Source of the DNA: Limonium bicolor
Lineage: Eukaryota > Streptophyta > Magnoliopsida > Caryophyllales > Plumbaginaceae
Direction of reading: 5' to 3'
Length of the DNA stretch: 64,000 nt
Assembly: GCA_023374045.1 (NCBI GenBank)
Contig: CM041777.1
Span: 103,742,046 to 103,806,045 of the forward strand
Part shown: positions 11,591 through 22,584 of the stretch, one piece after another
Numbering within the stretch: the first letter of the stretch is position 1
Layout: each line of letters opens with the position of its first letter
The notes under the pieces: model-generated
Seen by the model: only the letters and a program-made list of their open reading frames with translations
The model's database searches: none
Told to the model about the DNA's origin: nothing
Made by a program: the position numbers and the translations under genes

Positions 11591-11850
11591 TGTTGTAATA
11601 CTGAGAGAATAGAAGAAAGATAGAAGACAAGATAGACATAAATTGTTATCTCACATTTCATCTCATTGTGTGTCTATATATATAGTACATAATACATAAC
11701 CGTTACTGAACCTTTGAGTGGAAGGAATACGAAATATCAAAGGACTTCTAATGAAGAGTTTGGGAGGTTACGGGGGTTACACAAATGAAGAGTCTAAGAT
11801 AGACGAAAGGGTGATTAGATGTACATCCAATAATTACATTATTTATAACA
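11591..11850 (-). repeat. 5' LTR (right copy) of minus-strand copia element
   Basis: 260 bp, near-identical to 5930-6189. The primer-site region (minus TTATCAGCACG) abuts it on the left. Confidence 0.92.
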
Positions 11851-11855
11851 ATTTC

Positions 11856-12909
11856 TTCATTTGTTTGGTTTTGTGGAGATAGAGAAATGAATCATCGTTC
11901 TATACGATGGTTATTTTTTGTTAATGGTTATTCATCATTGGTGGCTCATTAATAGTTATTAGTCATTGATTAATGTGTTTTAAATAATTCCATCTTTTTA
12001 TCTCTTATGTGAGATAAAGTGGGTAAACAAGCGGTAAGAACCAATTTCATTCGATAATCTAAACTCTAATGTTGTGAATTTGGGAAATTGATGAAATGTC
12101 ATTTCACTTTTGCTTAATAAAGAAAATACAATTTAGTTTTACATCGTTATAAAATGGCATTAAATGTGTGTCTTAATTTACTACATATTGATCAGCATAA
12201 AAAAGATAATTATACATTTATGGTTTAACAGATTAACTTTAAAGTTCACAATATGATTAGATATTTTAAAAGTTCAAAATACTAAAAAAATATAGGTAAT
12301 TATAAAAGTATTAAACTAAAAGAATTACAAGATTATTAAAAATAGAAAAAGAAGAAAAGTATTTAGAGAACATTCATATTTAACAATTATTCATAAATAT
12401 ATAAAACATAATATTTAACAAAAGTATGGAATTTATATTGAAATCCCAAATGAAAAATGAGATTATGATTTTGTAAAAAACAATAAAGTCATAGAAATGT
12501 GTATTTACTTTGAACATTTTAACTTTTGATCTTTTAATTTTAAATTGATTTAAATATTTGATAATTTTTAAAAAACTTGTAGCATTTTGAATTTGGTATA
12601 GTTTAAATTTAAATATTTTTTACAATAAATAATTATTTATATCATTTTATTGGCATTTGATTTTTATAAATTTATTACACTAGTGCATATTGTGAACTTC
12701 AGACCTATTGTACTTTTAGTTGGGGCATTCTTGTCTTTTTTTCATTTTTCTGTTTTTGCTAGTCAATGGCTGAACTGGTATTTTGTGAAGTAAGACACAA
12801 ATTAGTGTTGTTTTTTACAATGTAAAAGTTAAATGACCTTCCATGAACTTAAGCCAAAATTTAATGGCATTTCATCAATTTTCCTAAGATTTTTCTTTGA
12901 AAAAACTAA
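11856..12909. other. AT-rich spacer, possible non-autonomous DNA element 12084-12889
   Basis: There is no gene. GGGAAATTGATGAAATG near 12083 recurs inverted near 12887 as CATTTCATCAATTTTCC, so the stretch between may be a small DNA element with imperfect inverted ends. No matching target duplication was found. Confidence 0.35.
12090..12144 (+). repeat. 55-bp inverted repeat, left arm
   Basis: This is an exact reverse complement of 14128-14182. Both arms are followed on the plus strand by the same TTATAAAATGGCATTA sequence, so only the 55-bp block is inverted between the two copies. Confidence 0.85.
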
Positions 12910-13254
12910 GGCCTCATTTTTTTGTCAAAGTTTCAGCTGGTTTATGCATTATCAGCTGGGATGATCAACTCAACCTATTCTTTTGGGTGTATTATGGGAG
13001 GTATCATCTACCTATGAAGCTTATTCAAAACAACATTATCATTTGGTTAATCGGTTGGTTTACACATTATCAGTCGCATTATCAGCTGGTTTACGTATTG
13101 TCAGTCACATTATCAGTTGGTTAATCAGCTTAAAAACCCTAATACAAAAAGAACAACTTATATTGATTTTTAGACAATCATCTAATTTTGAAATCAGTCA
13201 TCAGTCCATATCAGCTATCAACTACCAGCTTCTAAAATATAAAAGAATGAGGCC
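12910..13254. mobile_element. Tourist-like MITE (PIF/Harbinger type)
   Basis: 345 bp with ends GGCCTCATTYTTTT and flanking TAA duplications (12907-12909 and 13255-13257). Inside are several TTATCAGCTGGTTT-type short repeats. The 3-bp TAA duplication supports PIF/Harbinger. Confidence 0.8.
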
Positions 13255-13295
13255 TAAGGCTGCTAACTAACAAGGCATTGTGGGTAATCCAGAAG

Positions 13296-13889
13296 CTACT
13301 GCTCCTCAGTCCAGAGACGAGCCCACTTGGTGTAGTAGTTATTGAGGTCGTCAGAATCTTGAACGAGTTGGCGAGCTTCTTGACGGGGAGCGTAAAGCCG
13401 AGTGCCACTTGGTTGATCAAATCGACGATAGAGGTTTGACCAGATTTGTGCAGCGGTGGGAAAAAAATTTATGAATTTGCCAATCGAATCGTCAAGACTT
13501 GTGAAGAGCCAGCCCATAACCATGTCATTGGCCTTCTCCCATGCTTTGCGTTTGGCTCCTTCATAATTCTCCTTCTTGATTGTGCCGTCAATGAAACCCA
13601 GTTTCGATTTGAAGGTAAGTCCGATAATAAAGTTCTGCTTCCAGTCAAAGAAACATTTACCGTCGAATTTGTAGGCGAATTGCATACCGGGAAAGTCTGA
13701 AGCATGAATGAACAACTCATCGGTCGCCGCTAGATTTTTGTTGTTGGAGGTAGATGTCAAAATTTCTGGAGTTTTATCTTTGTCGCCGGGTGTAGCCTTA
13801 GATGAAGAATCAAGGAGTAATGGAAAGTAGAATGGATTTGTCGCGGCGAAGAAAAAGCGAGGCACAACGAAAAGAGAACAGAGTAGCAT
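13296..13889 (-). pseudogene. copia-type gag fragment
   Basis: This 197-residue frame has typical plant gag features: FIHASDFPGMQF, the FDWKQNFIIGL block, GFIDGTIKK, AWEKANDMVMGWLFTSLD and AAQIWSNLYRRFDQPSGTR. It stops after LWTEEQ, before any zinc knuckle, protease or pol, so the element is truncated. A primer site (minus TGGTATCAG, plus 13949-13957) and an LTR (13958-14104) lie just upstream of it. No second LTR was found on the left, where the Tourist element lies. Confidence 0.75.
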
Positions 13890-13957
13890 CCGGGAAAGAT
13901 AGGAAAATATTAGGGTTTATTTCTTGTTTTGATTTTCTCGGACACAAACTGATACCA

Positions 13958-14104
13958 TGTGAGAAACATAATACCTCATTATTATTATTGAAATCACATG
14001 AGTCAAACAAAACTCTGTGTATATGTGTATGTAAGAATATGAGGAAGATATTTATAGAGAGCAAAGATTACATACAATACCCTAAACATACATCCTATTA
14101 GGCA
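13958..14104 (-). repeat. short LTR of the gag-fragment element
   Basis: A 147-bp TGTGAGAAAC...TATTAGGCA segment (TG...CA) directly abuts the minus-strand primer site. It contains a TATA-like TATAAATATC on the minus strand (plus 14048-14057). The left boundary is firm; the right boundary is inferred from the CA end. Confidence 0.6.
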
Positions 14105-14127
14105 TTGGATAACTAGGTAAATAAAGA

Positions 14128-14182
14128 ATGTAAAACTAAATTGTATTTTCTTTATTAAGCAAAAGTGAAATGACATTTCATC
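14128..14182 (-). repeat. 55-bp inverted repeat, right arm
   Basis: Exact reverse complement of 12090-12144. Confidence 0.85.
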
Positions 14183-14639
14183 ATTATAAAATGGCATTAT
14201 GTGTTAGGGAGTATGGGTCAATGTATGGCCATGTCATTCTTGGCAGTAATTATTCTTAAAAAAACAACATAAAAGGAATATAAGATGCTCATAAGACTCA
14301 CAAACAACTTTGGGACGGTAATTCTTGCTTGGTCGGTTTGTCTTGGAATGTAGATGTAGTTGATGGGTACATTAGCTTGATGGGTACATTAGCTTGATGG
14401 GTGGAGAATATTTGAGGAAGCATGTTAAGTTTCCATGGCTAATCTTGAATGATGATTTGTCTTTCCTCATGTTGCTGATGCAACCTTCTTTAGAGAATAG
14501 TTTGGTTTGAGTATATATAGCAATAGGTTTAGATGGCTTTTGTTTTGAAGAATGGTTAGGTCTTGTGACTAATGCCGCCTATTGCAGACTGTATATTGTG
14601 AGTGGTTAGAACTGGTGTAACTTAAACAAGTGAAAAAGA
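14183..14639. other. spacer without a gene
   Basis: Nothing recognisable. There is a short duplication of the phrase TTGATGGGTACATTAGC at about 14357-14390. Confidence 0.5.
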
Positions 14640-15298
14640 AATTAATAACTCAAATATCCGTCGGGCCGCAAATAAAACCCGGTCGCAGTAGTATAGTAAG
14701 ACAGAAGCGGCCGGGGTCAAACCGTGGGACTTATAGTGAAATAATATAGTACCTAAGCTTGTCACAAAATGGGGAAGATAATTGACTCGTTTTTGTAAGT
14801 GAAACAACAGATAAAATTAACTGAGTGGAAAACAAATTAAATGGGACTCCGGGTTTAGGTTTATATAATCTGATTAATTATGCTATCTCTACCGGTTTAT
14901 TATAATAGTTTGGCAAAATTCCTGTTATTATCTTAAGGGCTAAATCATAAACTCAAAAGGACTCGTTTACCAGAAAATGCTCGGTCTAATCTAGACTCTA
15001 GCAAAACACATGTAAACGGAATTAAGTGCGAGGAATTATATTTGCATCTGAAAATACTAACTTATTAAATCATAATAAGCTTTCTCCAGATTTACGGCTT
15101 AATTAACCTGTCTATTTATCACTGGTCTGATCAAAATAGACTTTGTAAAGCATTTTAATAAATTCGTGAAATTTATTAAAAAGGCAAGAGATAAACTTTA
15201 ATCATAACAAACTGTATTTATTTTAACCGGTAGAAATATACATTACATAACTAAACAAACTATAATTAAACCTTCCCCCGGAGTAAATCCTCCTTAGC

Positions 15299-15325
15299 CT
15301 GACATATTAACTGGTAATATGTCAG
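15299..15325. repeat. perfect 11-bp hairpin
   Basis: CTGACATATTA and TAATATGTCAG are separated by ACTGG. It lies downstream of the minus-strand TATA box and so would be transcribed in the putative LTR leader. Confidence 0.8.
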
Positions 15326-15494
15326 TCAGAGGTTGGACGTAATATTAATGCGGTGTTGCAGAGGTGTGGATGATGAATGGAGAAATGAAGAGAACGAAGA
15401 GTGGAAAGTGTACGTAGGAATTTGTATGTGGAATGAGTGTTTTGGAGTGTTGAGTTCTGGGAATCGACGTGTGTTTTTGGTTGAAGGTGCAGTG

Positions 15495-15504
15495 TGTTTA
15501 TATA
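15495..15504 (-). promoter_or_regulatory. TATA box of the LTR promoter
   Basis: TATATAAACA on the minus strand is followed by a CA-rich leader (ACACACTGCACC). Spacing and composition match plant pol II promoters. Confidence 0.55.
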
Positions 15505-15699
15505 GAAGAAAGAAAGAGGAAGAAGACAGGTTGGAGAGGAGACAGAGCTGGAGACAGACGCGTGAGGGATTTAAGGTAGGCGCCTGATATGGTTTATGGA
15601 GTAGATGGATATGTCTGCAGCTGCCGCAAAGGAAGAAGCAAGTCAGCGAAGAAAACCAGTCGACAGTTTCTGGATCTGGGTTGCATTTATTTCCTATCC

Positions 15700-16045
15700 G
15701 TGCTTTTTTCCACGGACTCATTTATCTCTTGTCCGTCCATTTTTCCACGGACATATTTCTTTCTTGCTTCTGTCCGCCCCTTGTCCGTCCCTTGTCCGTC
15801 CATAATTCCACGGACTCATTTATGTCCTTGCTTCTGTCCGTCCATTTTTCCACGGACTGGGCTTCAAATTGGCGCGTCCGGACCACCGTCCGGATCACCA
15901 TGGTTCGGACAACTCTATTGTGTCCGCCCTTTTCTCTGCGGACGTACCACAGACGCATCTTGTCCGTTCTTTTATCATCGGACGGAGCACGGACGTCAAA
16001 TTGCATTGTCCGGACCACTGTCCGGACCAGCCTGGTTCGGACAGG
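15700..16045. repeat. GTCCGT...ACGGAC palindromic array
   Basis: Many copies of GTCCGT and its complement ACGGAC occur, often as GTCCGTCCATTTTTCCACGGAC-like short hairpins, followed by GTCCGGACCAC-type units. It is probably the U3 repeat region of the LTR. Similar motifs recur at about 54185-54245 (GTCCACGGACAACCGTC) and 59530-59690. Confidence 0.75.
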
Positions 16046-16317
16046 TAGAGGTTTCAGACAGTGGTTCGTACGAAATTGTTTTGCTTCTAAAATATTCATT
16101 TCAGCTCCGTTTTAAGATCCGTCTGCGCCTATGCGTTCGTCTCTTCGTCTACTTTGCTCCTAGCTTGGTTTTCCTCATGTTTAACCAATAAATTTGTGAG
16201 ATAACCAATAAAACATAAACTAGAGGAAAACTAAGCAAAGTGGAGAAATGAGCAAGAAAAGTGCTAATATAATATATGAAATACACCTATAAAACATGCT
16301 CATTTGGACACTTATCA

Positions 16318-18849
16318 CCTATGTAAACATTTGCTTTGATAATGGGGTATGAATGGTATTTTTGAAAAAACTTTGGGCAGTAACCTTGTTTTTTTTTTTA
16401 TAATTGAGGTATAAAGTTATTTATTGATAAGTAAATCTGAAAATCAGGGGGATGGGTCAAAATTGGGTCTCATTAAAACCTCACAAGGCAAAACCCAGTG
16501 GGAAAAAGTCTAAGGATCCGTCACATCCCTTTACAATCTAGAATCCAAACTATTAAATTTAAACAAAAATGAACATCATCTAGTTCAAAGGTATTACAAA
16601 GCATAACTCAAACTAAAGAAACATATTATCCAATCCTACACGTAGTCCTTTAGAGAGGTTGTCCCGATAAAGAATCCACAAGTGATCAGTGTATTTATAA
16701 TAGTTGAGGTTTGTTCATTTATATTTTGTCAAAGAGTTGGTATTGATTATTTGGCAGTTTGTCGAATGTAACTTACCTAGATTAAGCATTTCCGACAACT
16801 AGATTACGAGTGATGCAGATTGTAGGTTGGCTATCACATTTTACTTGGATGGGGTGTAATGTCCTCTATTATTATTACGGGTCGTTTGGTTATTAGAATG
16901 TTAATTCCTAGAATAAAATTACTGGAATGGAGTTCTAAGAAAAGAATATGACCTCATTTGATTGTTCTGATGTGAATACTTAGAATTTAATGTTTCTTTC
17001 GTTTGGTTGGCAGAATAATGATAGGAATAGACTTAGAATAAAGTATACAATTACAAATCTATATTGATAAGTAACACCTTATTATTAATTTTTGTATGAT
17101 AAAATATAAATTATAGTTATATATATTAACTTGAAAATAGGTAATATATATATATATATATTACAAAAAATAATAAAGTTTACTTATCATAATAATAAGA
17201 ACACACAAAATAAGTCAATAAATAATTTTTTAAAAAAATTACGACTTAAATTTTCTAGATAATATCTGATTAATACTATGAATATAATCTTATAATTATC
17301 GAGTACATAGAACATAAAATAAAACATTATACTAACATGTAACATGAATGTGATTTATATAACTTGAACATCATACTATTATTCATATGTGGATAAATAG
17401 TCTTTTAAAATTATTAATAATTATTTAATAGAACAAAATATTTTTAGTGTTTTTAGAAATAAGTATTACACTTGTTAAGTAATGATTAATTATAAAATTA
17501 TTTCTACAATATTAGGTTTTAACTATATATATATCAAAGTTATTATAGATTTCATACCGTGCTAAATAATTAAATAACAACTTTATATGCTAATATACTT
17601 TATTTTTCATTTGTTGACATATCCAGTATTATTTATGTTTTGAATTTCATTAAATAATATTTAATTTAATAGAATATATCATTTTAACTAAAAATGTATG
17701 TTTCAAAGAAAATAAAATAATTATTTTATCAAAAAATTGAACAATATATAATATTAAAATAGTAAGTGATATTTATATACATATATATTTGCTTATAGTC
17801 AATTATTTTATTATTAGTAAGATTTTTTTTTATTTTAGTGGTATTACTTATTCCATTTAAAATTAAAATAATCATATTTTAAGTATTAACATATTTGATT
17901 TTTATATTAAATACTAGATATATTATTATTAATATATATATATAATATATTATAATTATATATATATATATATATATATATAACTTGTAAAATATTTGCT
18001 CATAATAAAATGATTTATTTCTTTATTTTTTGAATATATAAAAAACAATTTTTGTATAAATTAATATGTATATATATTATAAATTAGTGTAGCTAAAATA
18101 TCAATAAAGAACAACGAATAAAGACTATAATTGAATATCTACATATATTTTAACTTTATTGAGTATTTTGATAATCGGGTGCTCTCTTGGAATAACAATT
18201 TTCAGCGTTTCAGCATGGAATACCATCTCAATGAGTTACCAGCAAATTGGAATAAGCTAAATTTATAGAATTGATTTTCTCCATATCAAAATAAAAAAAA
18301 ATCAATAACTGAAAATTGAACCAAAATAAAAATAGTTACGTTTAACTATATAAATTCGGTTTTAACCAAAAACGGAATAATTGTACGGTTGTATACTTAC
18401 TGGGGGAGGAACATTCCTTGCAAATAGATGATCTAAAAAATCGTTCCTCTTGAATATTCTAACCAGATGTTGTATCATGGACCTCAACTGGAGTAGATTG
18501 CTATATTTTGTTTAACTGGGTTGTTTATAAGATCGAGCCCTCATGTGAATCCTAATTTATCGTATGTAATTGAAGATATAGTCAACATGGCATAATCCAG
18601 CAACTATAAATAAAACCCTTGTACTGCAGAAAAAAACTAATAGAGCTTTAAAGCAATTGAACTCATACAAAGTTCTAGGTCTTGGTGGCTTAATTGAGAA
18701 ATTCTTTAGGCAGTTCTTGCATGTAGGAGGTTATGTAATTTTAATCGCTTTATCAATACTTAAAGATAATCTCCTACTTCATTCATCGAATGACACCTTC
18801 CTTACATTGATCGCAGAATCGAACACGGCTGGGTTGCATAATGTGCTGT
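16318..18849. other. very AT-rich spacer with TA microsatellites
   Basis: No gene is seen. 16490-16515 holds a CAAAACCCAGTGGGAAAAA phrase typical of copia 3' non-coding DNA. A GGGTCGTTTGGTTATTAGAATG start at 16878 looks like the end of a MITE, but I could not find its partner. TA runs occur at about 17148-17161 and 17938-17981. Confidence 0.5.
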
Positions 18850-20200
18850 ACAGTCCATTTATGTGGCAGTCCAGTCAATGTGCTGACTACACTGCTTATG
18901 TGGCACATGAGTGAGAAGAAAATTTATATTAACTTTAAATGGTTGTAATTTTTAATATATAAGTCCAAAATGAAAAAAAATTATATCATTGTTCACCTAA
19001 ATTCGAGCTCTTCAAAACAAGACCAGTCATGAATATGTTTTGACAACTTTGAAAAAAAATTATTTTTACATGTTATGATGATACACTAAAATGATAATAT
19101 GATTCATTAATTTTGATATTATGATTCATTAAAATTGATATTATGATTCATTAAAATTGATATTATGATTTACTATAACTAATAAGTGGTGAATTAGATA
19201 ACAAACTTTGGAACCCATTAAAAATTATTATTATTTTGTAGTGTATTATTATTGTATGGTGTATTTTAAACCTTATATTGTGAATCATGTATTTTTCGTA
19301 CATACCAAATTTGTTTTGTGTTGTATTATTGTTTAATTTTTTTTATTATTATATGTTTACGTTGATACACTAAAATGATGATATGATTCATTAATTTAGA
19401 TATTATGATTCATTAAAATTTATATTATGATTCATTAACTAATAAGTGGTGAGTTAGGTAACAAACTTCGAAACCAATAAAAAATCATTATTGTTTTGTA
19501 GTGTATTATTATTACTGTATGGTGCAATTTAAATCTTCTATGGTGAATCATGTATTTTTCATACATACCAAATATTGTATTGTATTACATTATTGTTTAA
19601 ATTTTTTTATTTTTATATGTTTGCTATGATACACTAAAATGAAGATATGATTCATTAATTTTGATATTATGATTCATTAAAATTGATTATGATTCATTAA
19701 CTAACAAGTGATGAATTAGATAACAAACTTCGAAACTAATAATGGATCATTATTGTAATGCATTATTATTATTATTATTGTTGTTTTGTGGTGTATTATT
19801 ATTATTTATATGATGTATTTGAAGTCTTATATAGTGAATCATATTTTTTTTAACATACCGATTTCAAAACAGATAATGAATCATTATTGTTTTGTAGTGT
19901 ATTATTATTGTTGTATGGTGTATTTTAAACTATATATGGTGAATCAAGTATGGTTGATATGTATAGATATATACATATAAAAAATATAAAATTTTAAAGT
20001 TGTCAAAATATATCCATGTCTGATCTTGTTTTGAAGAGTTTAAATTTAGATGAATAATGATATATATTTTTTTCATTTTGGACTTATATTTTAAAAGTTA
20101 CAACCAATTAAAATTAATATAGCAAAAAGACAGCCCAGTCAGCAAAACAATCCAGTCAACAGCTGACTGGACTACCAAATAGACAGGCTGCACAATGATA
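18850..20200. mobile_element. non-autonomous element with long terminal inverted repeats
   Basis: The left arm (about 18860-19050) and the right arm (about 19985-20190) are inverted copies. They share ATATAAGTCCAAAATG, ATCATTGTTCACCTAAATT, CTCTTCAAAACAAGACC and, further out, GTCCAGTCA-type sequence. The core contains three and a half tandem copies of a 264-284 bp unit starting GATACACTAAAATG (about 19080, 19364 and 19628). There is no coding capacity. Long inverted arms suggest a Mutator-like MITE or foldback element. No target duplication was identified. Confidence 0.7.
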
Positions 20201-22084
20201 GACGCGGCTTGGCCGCAGAATCTATCGTCTGTTGATACCATTCATATAAGAGAGTAAAGGCTTATCCTCTTTGCAATTTTGTTAAAAAAATCTACAACAA
20301 ATACCGGCTAGTTGGTATTATTTCTCAAAATAATTATGGTTTTATAAAACGTGCCGATAATGTCATTTATTCGTCTGAGTTGCATCATTTCTCAATAGAA
20401 GTAAAGATAAACTGAAGTATTGGCTTGATTTGAAAGTTGATCCCAATAAGACCTATGATCATTTAATTGGTATTTGAACAACCAATTTTCCTTCTAACTA
20501 TCAAGTCCTTTACTATATTATTTTACATGAATGACTCTTAATTTCTTTTTCTTTTTGGAAAATGTTTTGAGGCATATGGATCATCATTCTAGATCAATAA
20601 GCTCTTTGTGGTGACTTAGCAAAACATAGACAAACTGGTATTTACAAGAGCATTGTATTATTGTATTATCCCCCTAGTACCTCCTATCAACTACCTTTCT
20701 ATTGCAGACAAATGTCCCTTTAATTGGAAGTGTATCTAGTTCATATAAAATCTGATTGCATACTTTACAAATTTATCACTTGGCTACTTCCTTTTTTTTA
20801 TCTAATTTGAGGAGAAAATAGCCTATTTCTCCAGTCATTATACAAAAGAAACTCCACAATTGAAATAGGTTATCTTCTATTTGATAACAAGAATATGGCG
20901 ACTTCCTCTTTTCTCCCTAGTGCAAGATTACTTCAAATAGTTTTTTCTTTTTCTACCCATATCCCAATAAGCTCATTTAGTGGAGGTTCCTTCACAATTT
21001 TACCATGTATGACCAATCTAAGCTAAAAGGATTGGTGGATCTACTAATTTCTATTTGTGTGGTGATTAAGAAACTATTGATCTTGTCATTTTCATTATCT
21101 TGTATATTACTTATTCTAATGGTGGCATACAAGATGGACTTCTCACACCGTGTTGGACAGTTTTATAAATCTAATTTAGATTATCTATTATACCATAAAT
21201 CAAACTAAGCATAGTTCTAATTTTACAGTCAATTCTTCACGAATAACTAAGAAGCCCTTTACCCGGGCTTATGCAAAAGTTACTAGAGAAACTTCTTCCT
21301 ACAAAGAAGTCCAATGGACATTGCCATGTAAATGCTTCAATAAAGTGGGGTATGTCGGTAGCTACTGTGGGAGGTATTTCAAGATTCAAAGGGTTCCGTT
21401 TTGGTAGTCTACTTCAAGTACTTTTTCCTTTCTCCTACGATTGCTGAAGTCCCTTCCTTATGGGCTTTGGGTATGTTGATAACCTCTCCATTAGGTACCT
21501 TGCACTGAGAAACCATCAGTCAAGATATTCAAATGGTACCATGCACTGATAAATCATCAATTGGTTAGGATATTTACAATGGTGTAATGTTATAAAGTAA
21601 TAATAATGGTAATAATAAGGTGGAGAAGAGAAGATTAGATTCCTTAAATAAGAAACCTGGACAAACAAGAGAATATGTGTGAAATCATAATAAAAAATTC
21701 TTTGTTGGTGGATCAATCCATTTTGAAAAGGGTTGAACCGCTCCTAATTCTCCTATCTCTTATTTTTAGAGATATTTCACAAACCTGCAACCAATCGATT
21801 ATTGCAAATTCATACCTGGTGCTGACGTCATATTAGAAGGTGGCATCTGCCACTTGTCATGTTGTTATTGGTGTAGTAGTAATATATAAAAAATTGAAAA
21901 AAAAAACAATACAACACAAAGCAATCTTGTACGTGCATGAGGAGAAAAATTAACATCACTCGCCAACCTTTTGTGCCATGTGTCACATGCTGATTGGGTG
22001 AGTTCAAAAAACAAAAAAAAATCAAAATGTTATAATTCACAAAATATAAGTGCAAAAATAAAAAAAATTATACCATTGTTCATC
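20201..22084. other. decayed coding remnant and spacer
   Basis: Around 21219-21401 a frame reads KKPFTRAYAKVTRE and then PCKCFNKVGYVGSYC, which looks like a worn zinc-knuckle region of a retroelement or endogenous pararetrovirus coat protein. Stops and frame changes surround it. 22055-22160 repeats the arm sequence of the long-TIR family (ATACCATTGTTCATC, CTCTTCAAAACAAGAT). The rest shows nothing recognisable. Confidence 0.3.
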
Positions 22085-22584
22085 ATAATTTGTACTCTTC
22101 AAAACAAGATGTGTCATGGATATATTTTGATAAACTTAAAATTTATGTTTTACACTGTGATGTGTTATAGAAGTGAATCTTATGTTTACCTAAAATGAAT
22201 CAGTAGTGTTACGGAAGTGAATCTTATGTTTATGAAGTACCCCAAGTTTCTAAAGAATGAATTATCTTGTTGTTTAGATCCTAATGGGCTATATAAAACA
22301 TCTTTAAACCCTAATATTGACATAATTACACATTATAATTTGTACTCTTCAAAACAAGATGTGTCATGGATATATTTTGATAAACTTAAAATTTATGTTT
22401 TACACTGTGATGTGTTATAGAAGTGAATCTTATGTTTACCTAAAATGAATCAGTAGTGTTACGGAAGTGAATCTTATGTTTATGAAGTACCCCAAGTTTC
22501 TAAAGAATGAATTATCTTGTTGTTTAGATCCTAATGGGCTATATAAAACATCTTTAAACCCTAATATTGACATAATTACACATT
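22085..22584 (+). repeat. two-copy tandem duplication, 250 bp each
   Basis: 22085-22334 and 22335-22584 appear identical base for base, starting ATAATTTGTACTCTTC. Each copy contains one arm fragment of the long-TIR element family. The lack of divergence means the duplication is recent or an assembly artefact. Confidence 0.9.

Larger units (their letters stand above)
5930..11850 (-). mobile_element. complete Ty1/copia-type LTR element with largely non-coding interior
   Basis: Two 260-bp LTRs (5930-6189 and 11591-11850) begin TGTTGTAATAC and end TTATAACA, differing at about 4 positions. The 5-bp flanks ATTTC (5925-5929 and 11851-11855) match, so the insertion is complete. On the minus strand the primer-site region next to the right LTR reads TTATCAGCACGATAG, a form common in one group of plant copia elements. 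The polypurine tract AAGGGGGAG lies beside the left LTR. Only a decayed RNase H end (6305-6750) is recognisable. The remaining 4.8 kb has no long frames but contains arrays of short palindromic repeats. It could be a non-autonomous large derivative or simply a very worn element, although the LTRs are only about 1.5% diverged. Confidence 0.9.
14640..16317 (-). mobile_element. Athila/Tat-type gypsy LTR, solo or truncated
   Basis: The right end (16190-16317) matches 59800-59936 in wording and order: AATAAAACATAAACTAGAGG, a GAGCAAGAAAAGTG segment, then CATGCTCATTTGGACAC and ATCACC. On the minus strand this is the start of an Athila-like LTR. A GC-rich palindromic array (15700-16045), a minus-strand TATA box (15495-15504) and a hairpin downstream of it fit a U3-R-U5 order on the minus strand. 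No polypurine tract follows on the right and no primer site was found on the left, so it is probably a solo LTR. The left boundary is approximate. Confidence 0.55.

Noticed and set aside
15326..15721. 131-residue minus-strand open frame
   Set aside because: It spans a TATA box and a CA-rich leader inside an LTR; composition is that of untranslated sequence and no family is recognised.
15589..16191. 200-residue plus-strand open frame
   Set aside because: It is created by the GTCCGT/ACGGAC palindromic array in the LTR.
18657..18914. 85-residue open frame
   Set aside because: It begins upstream of and runs into the arm of the long-TIR element, with no family match or promoter.
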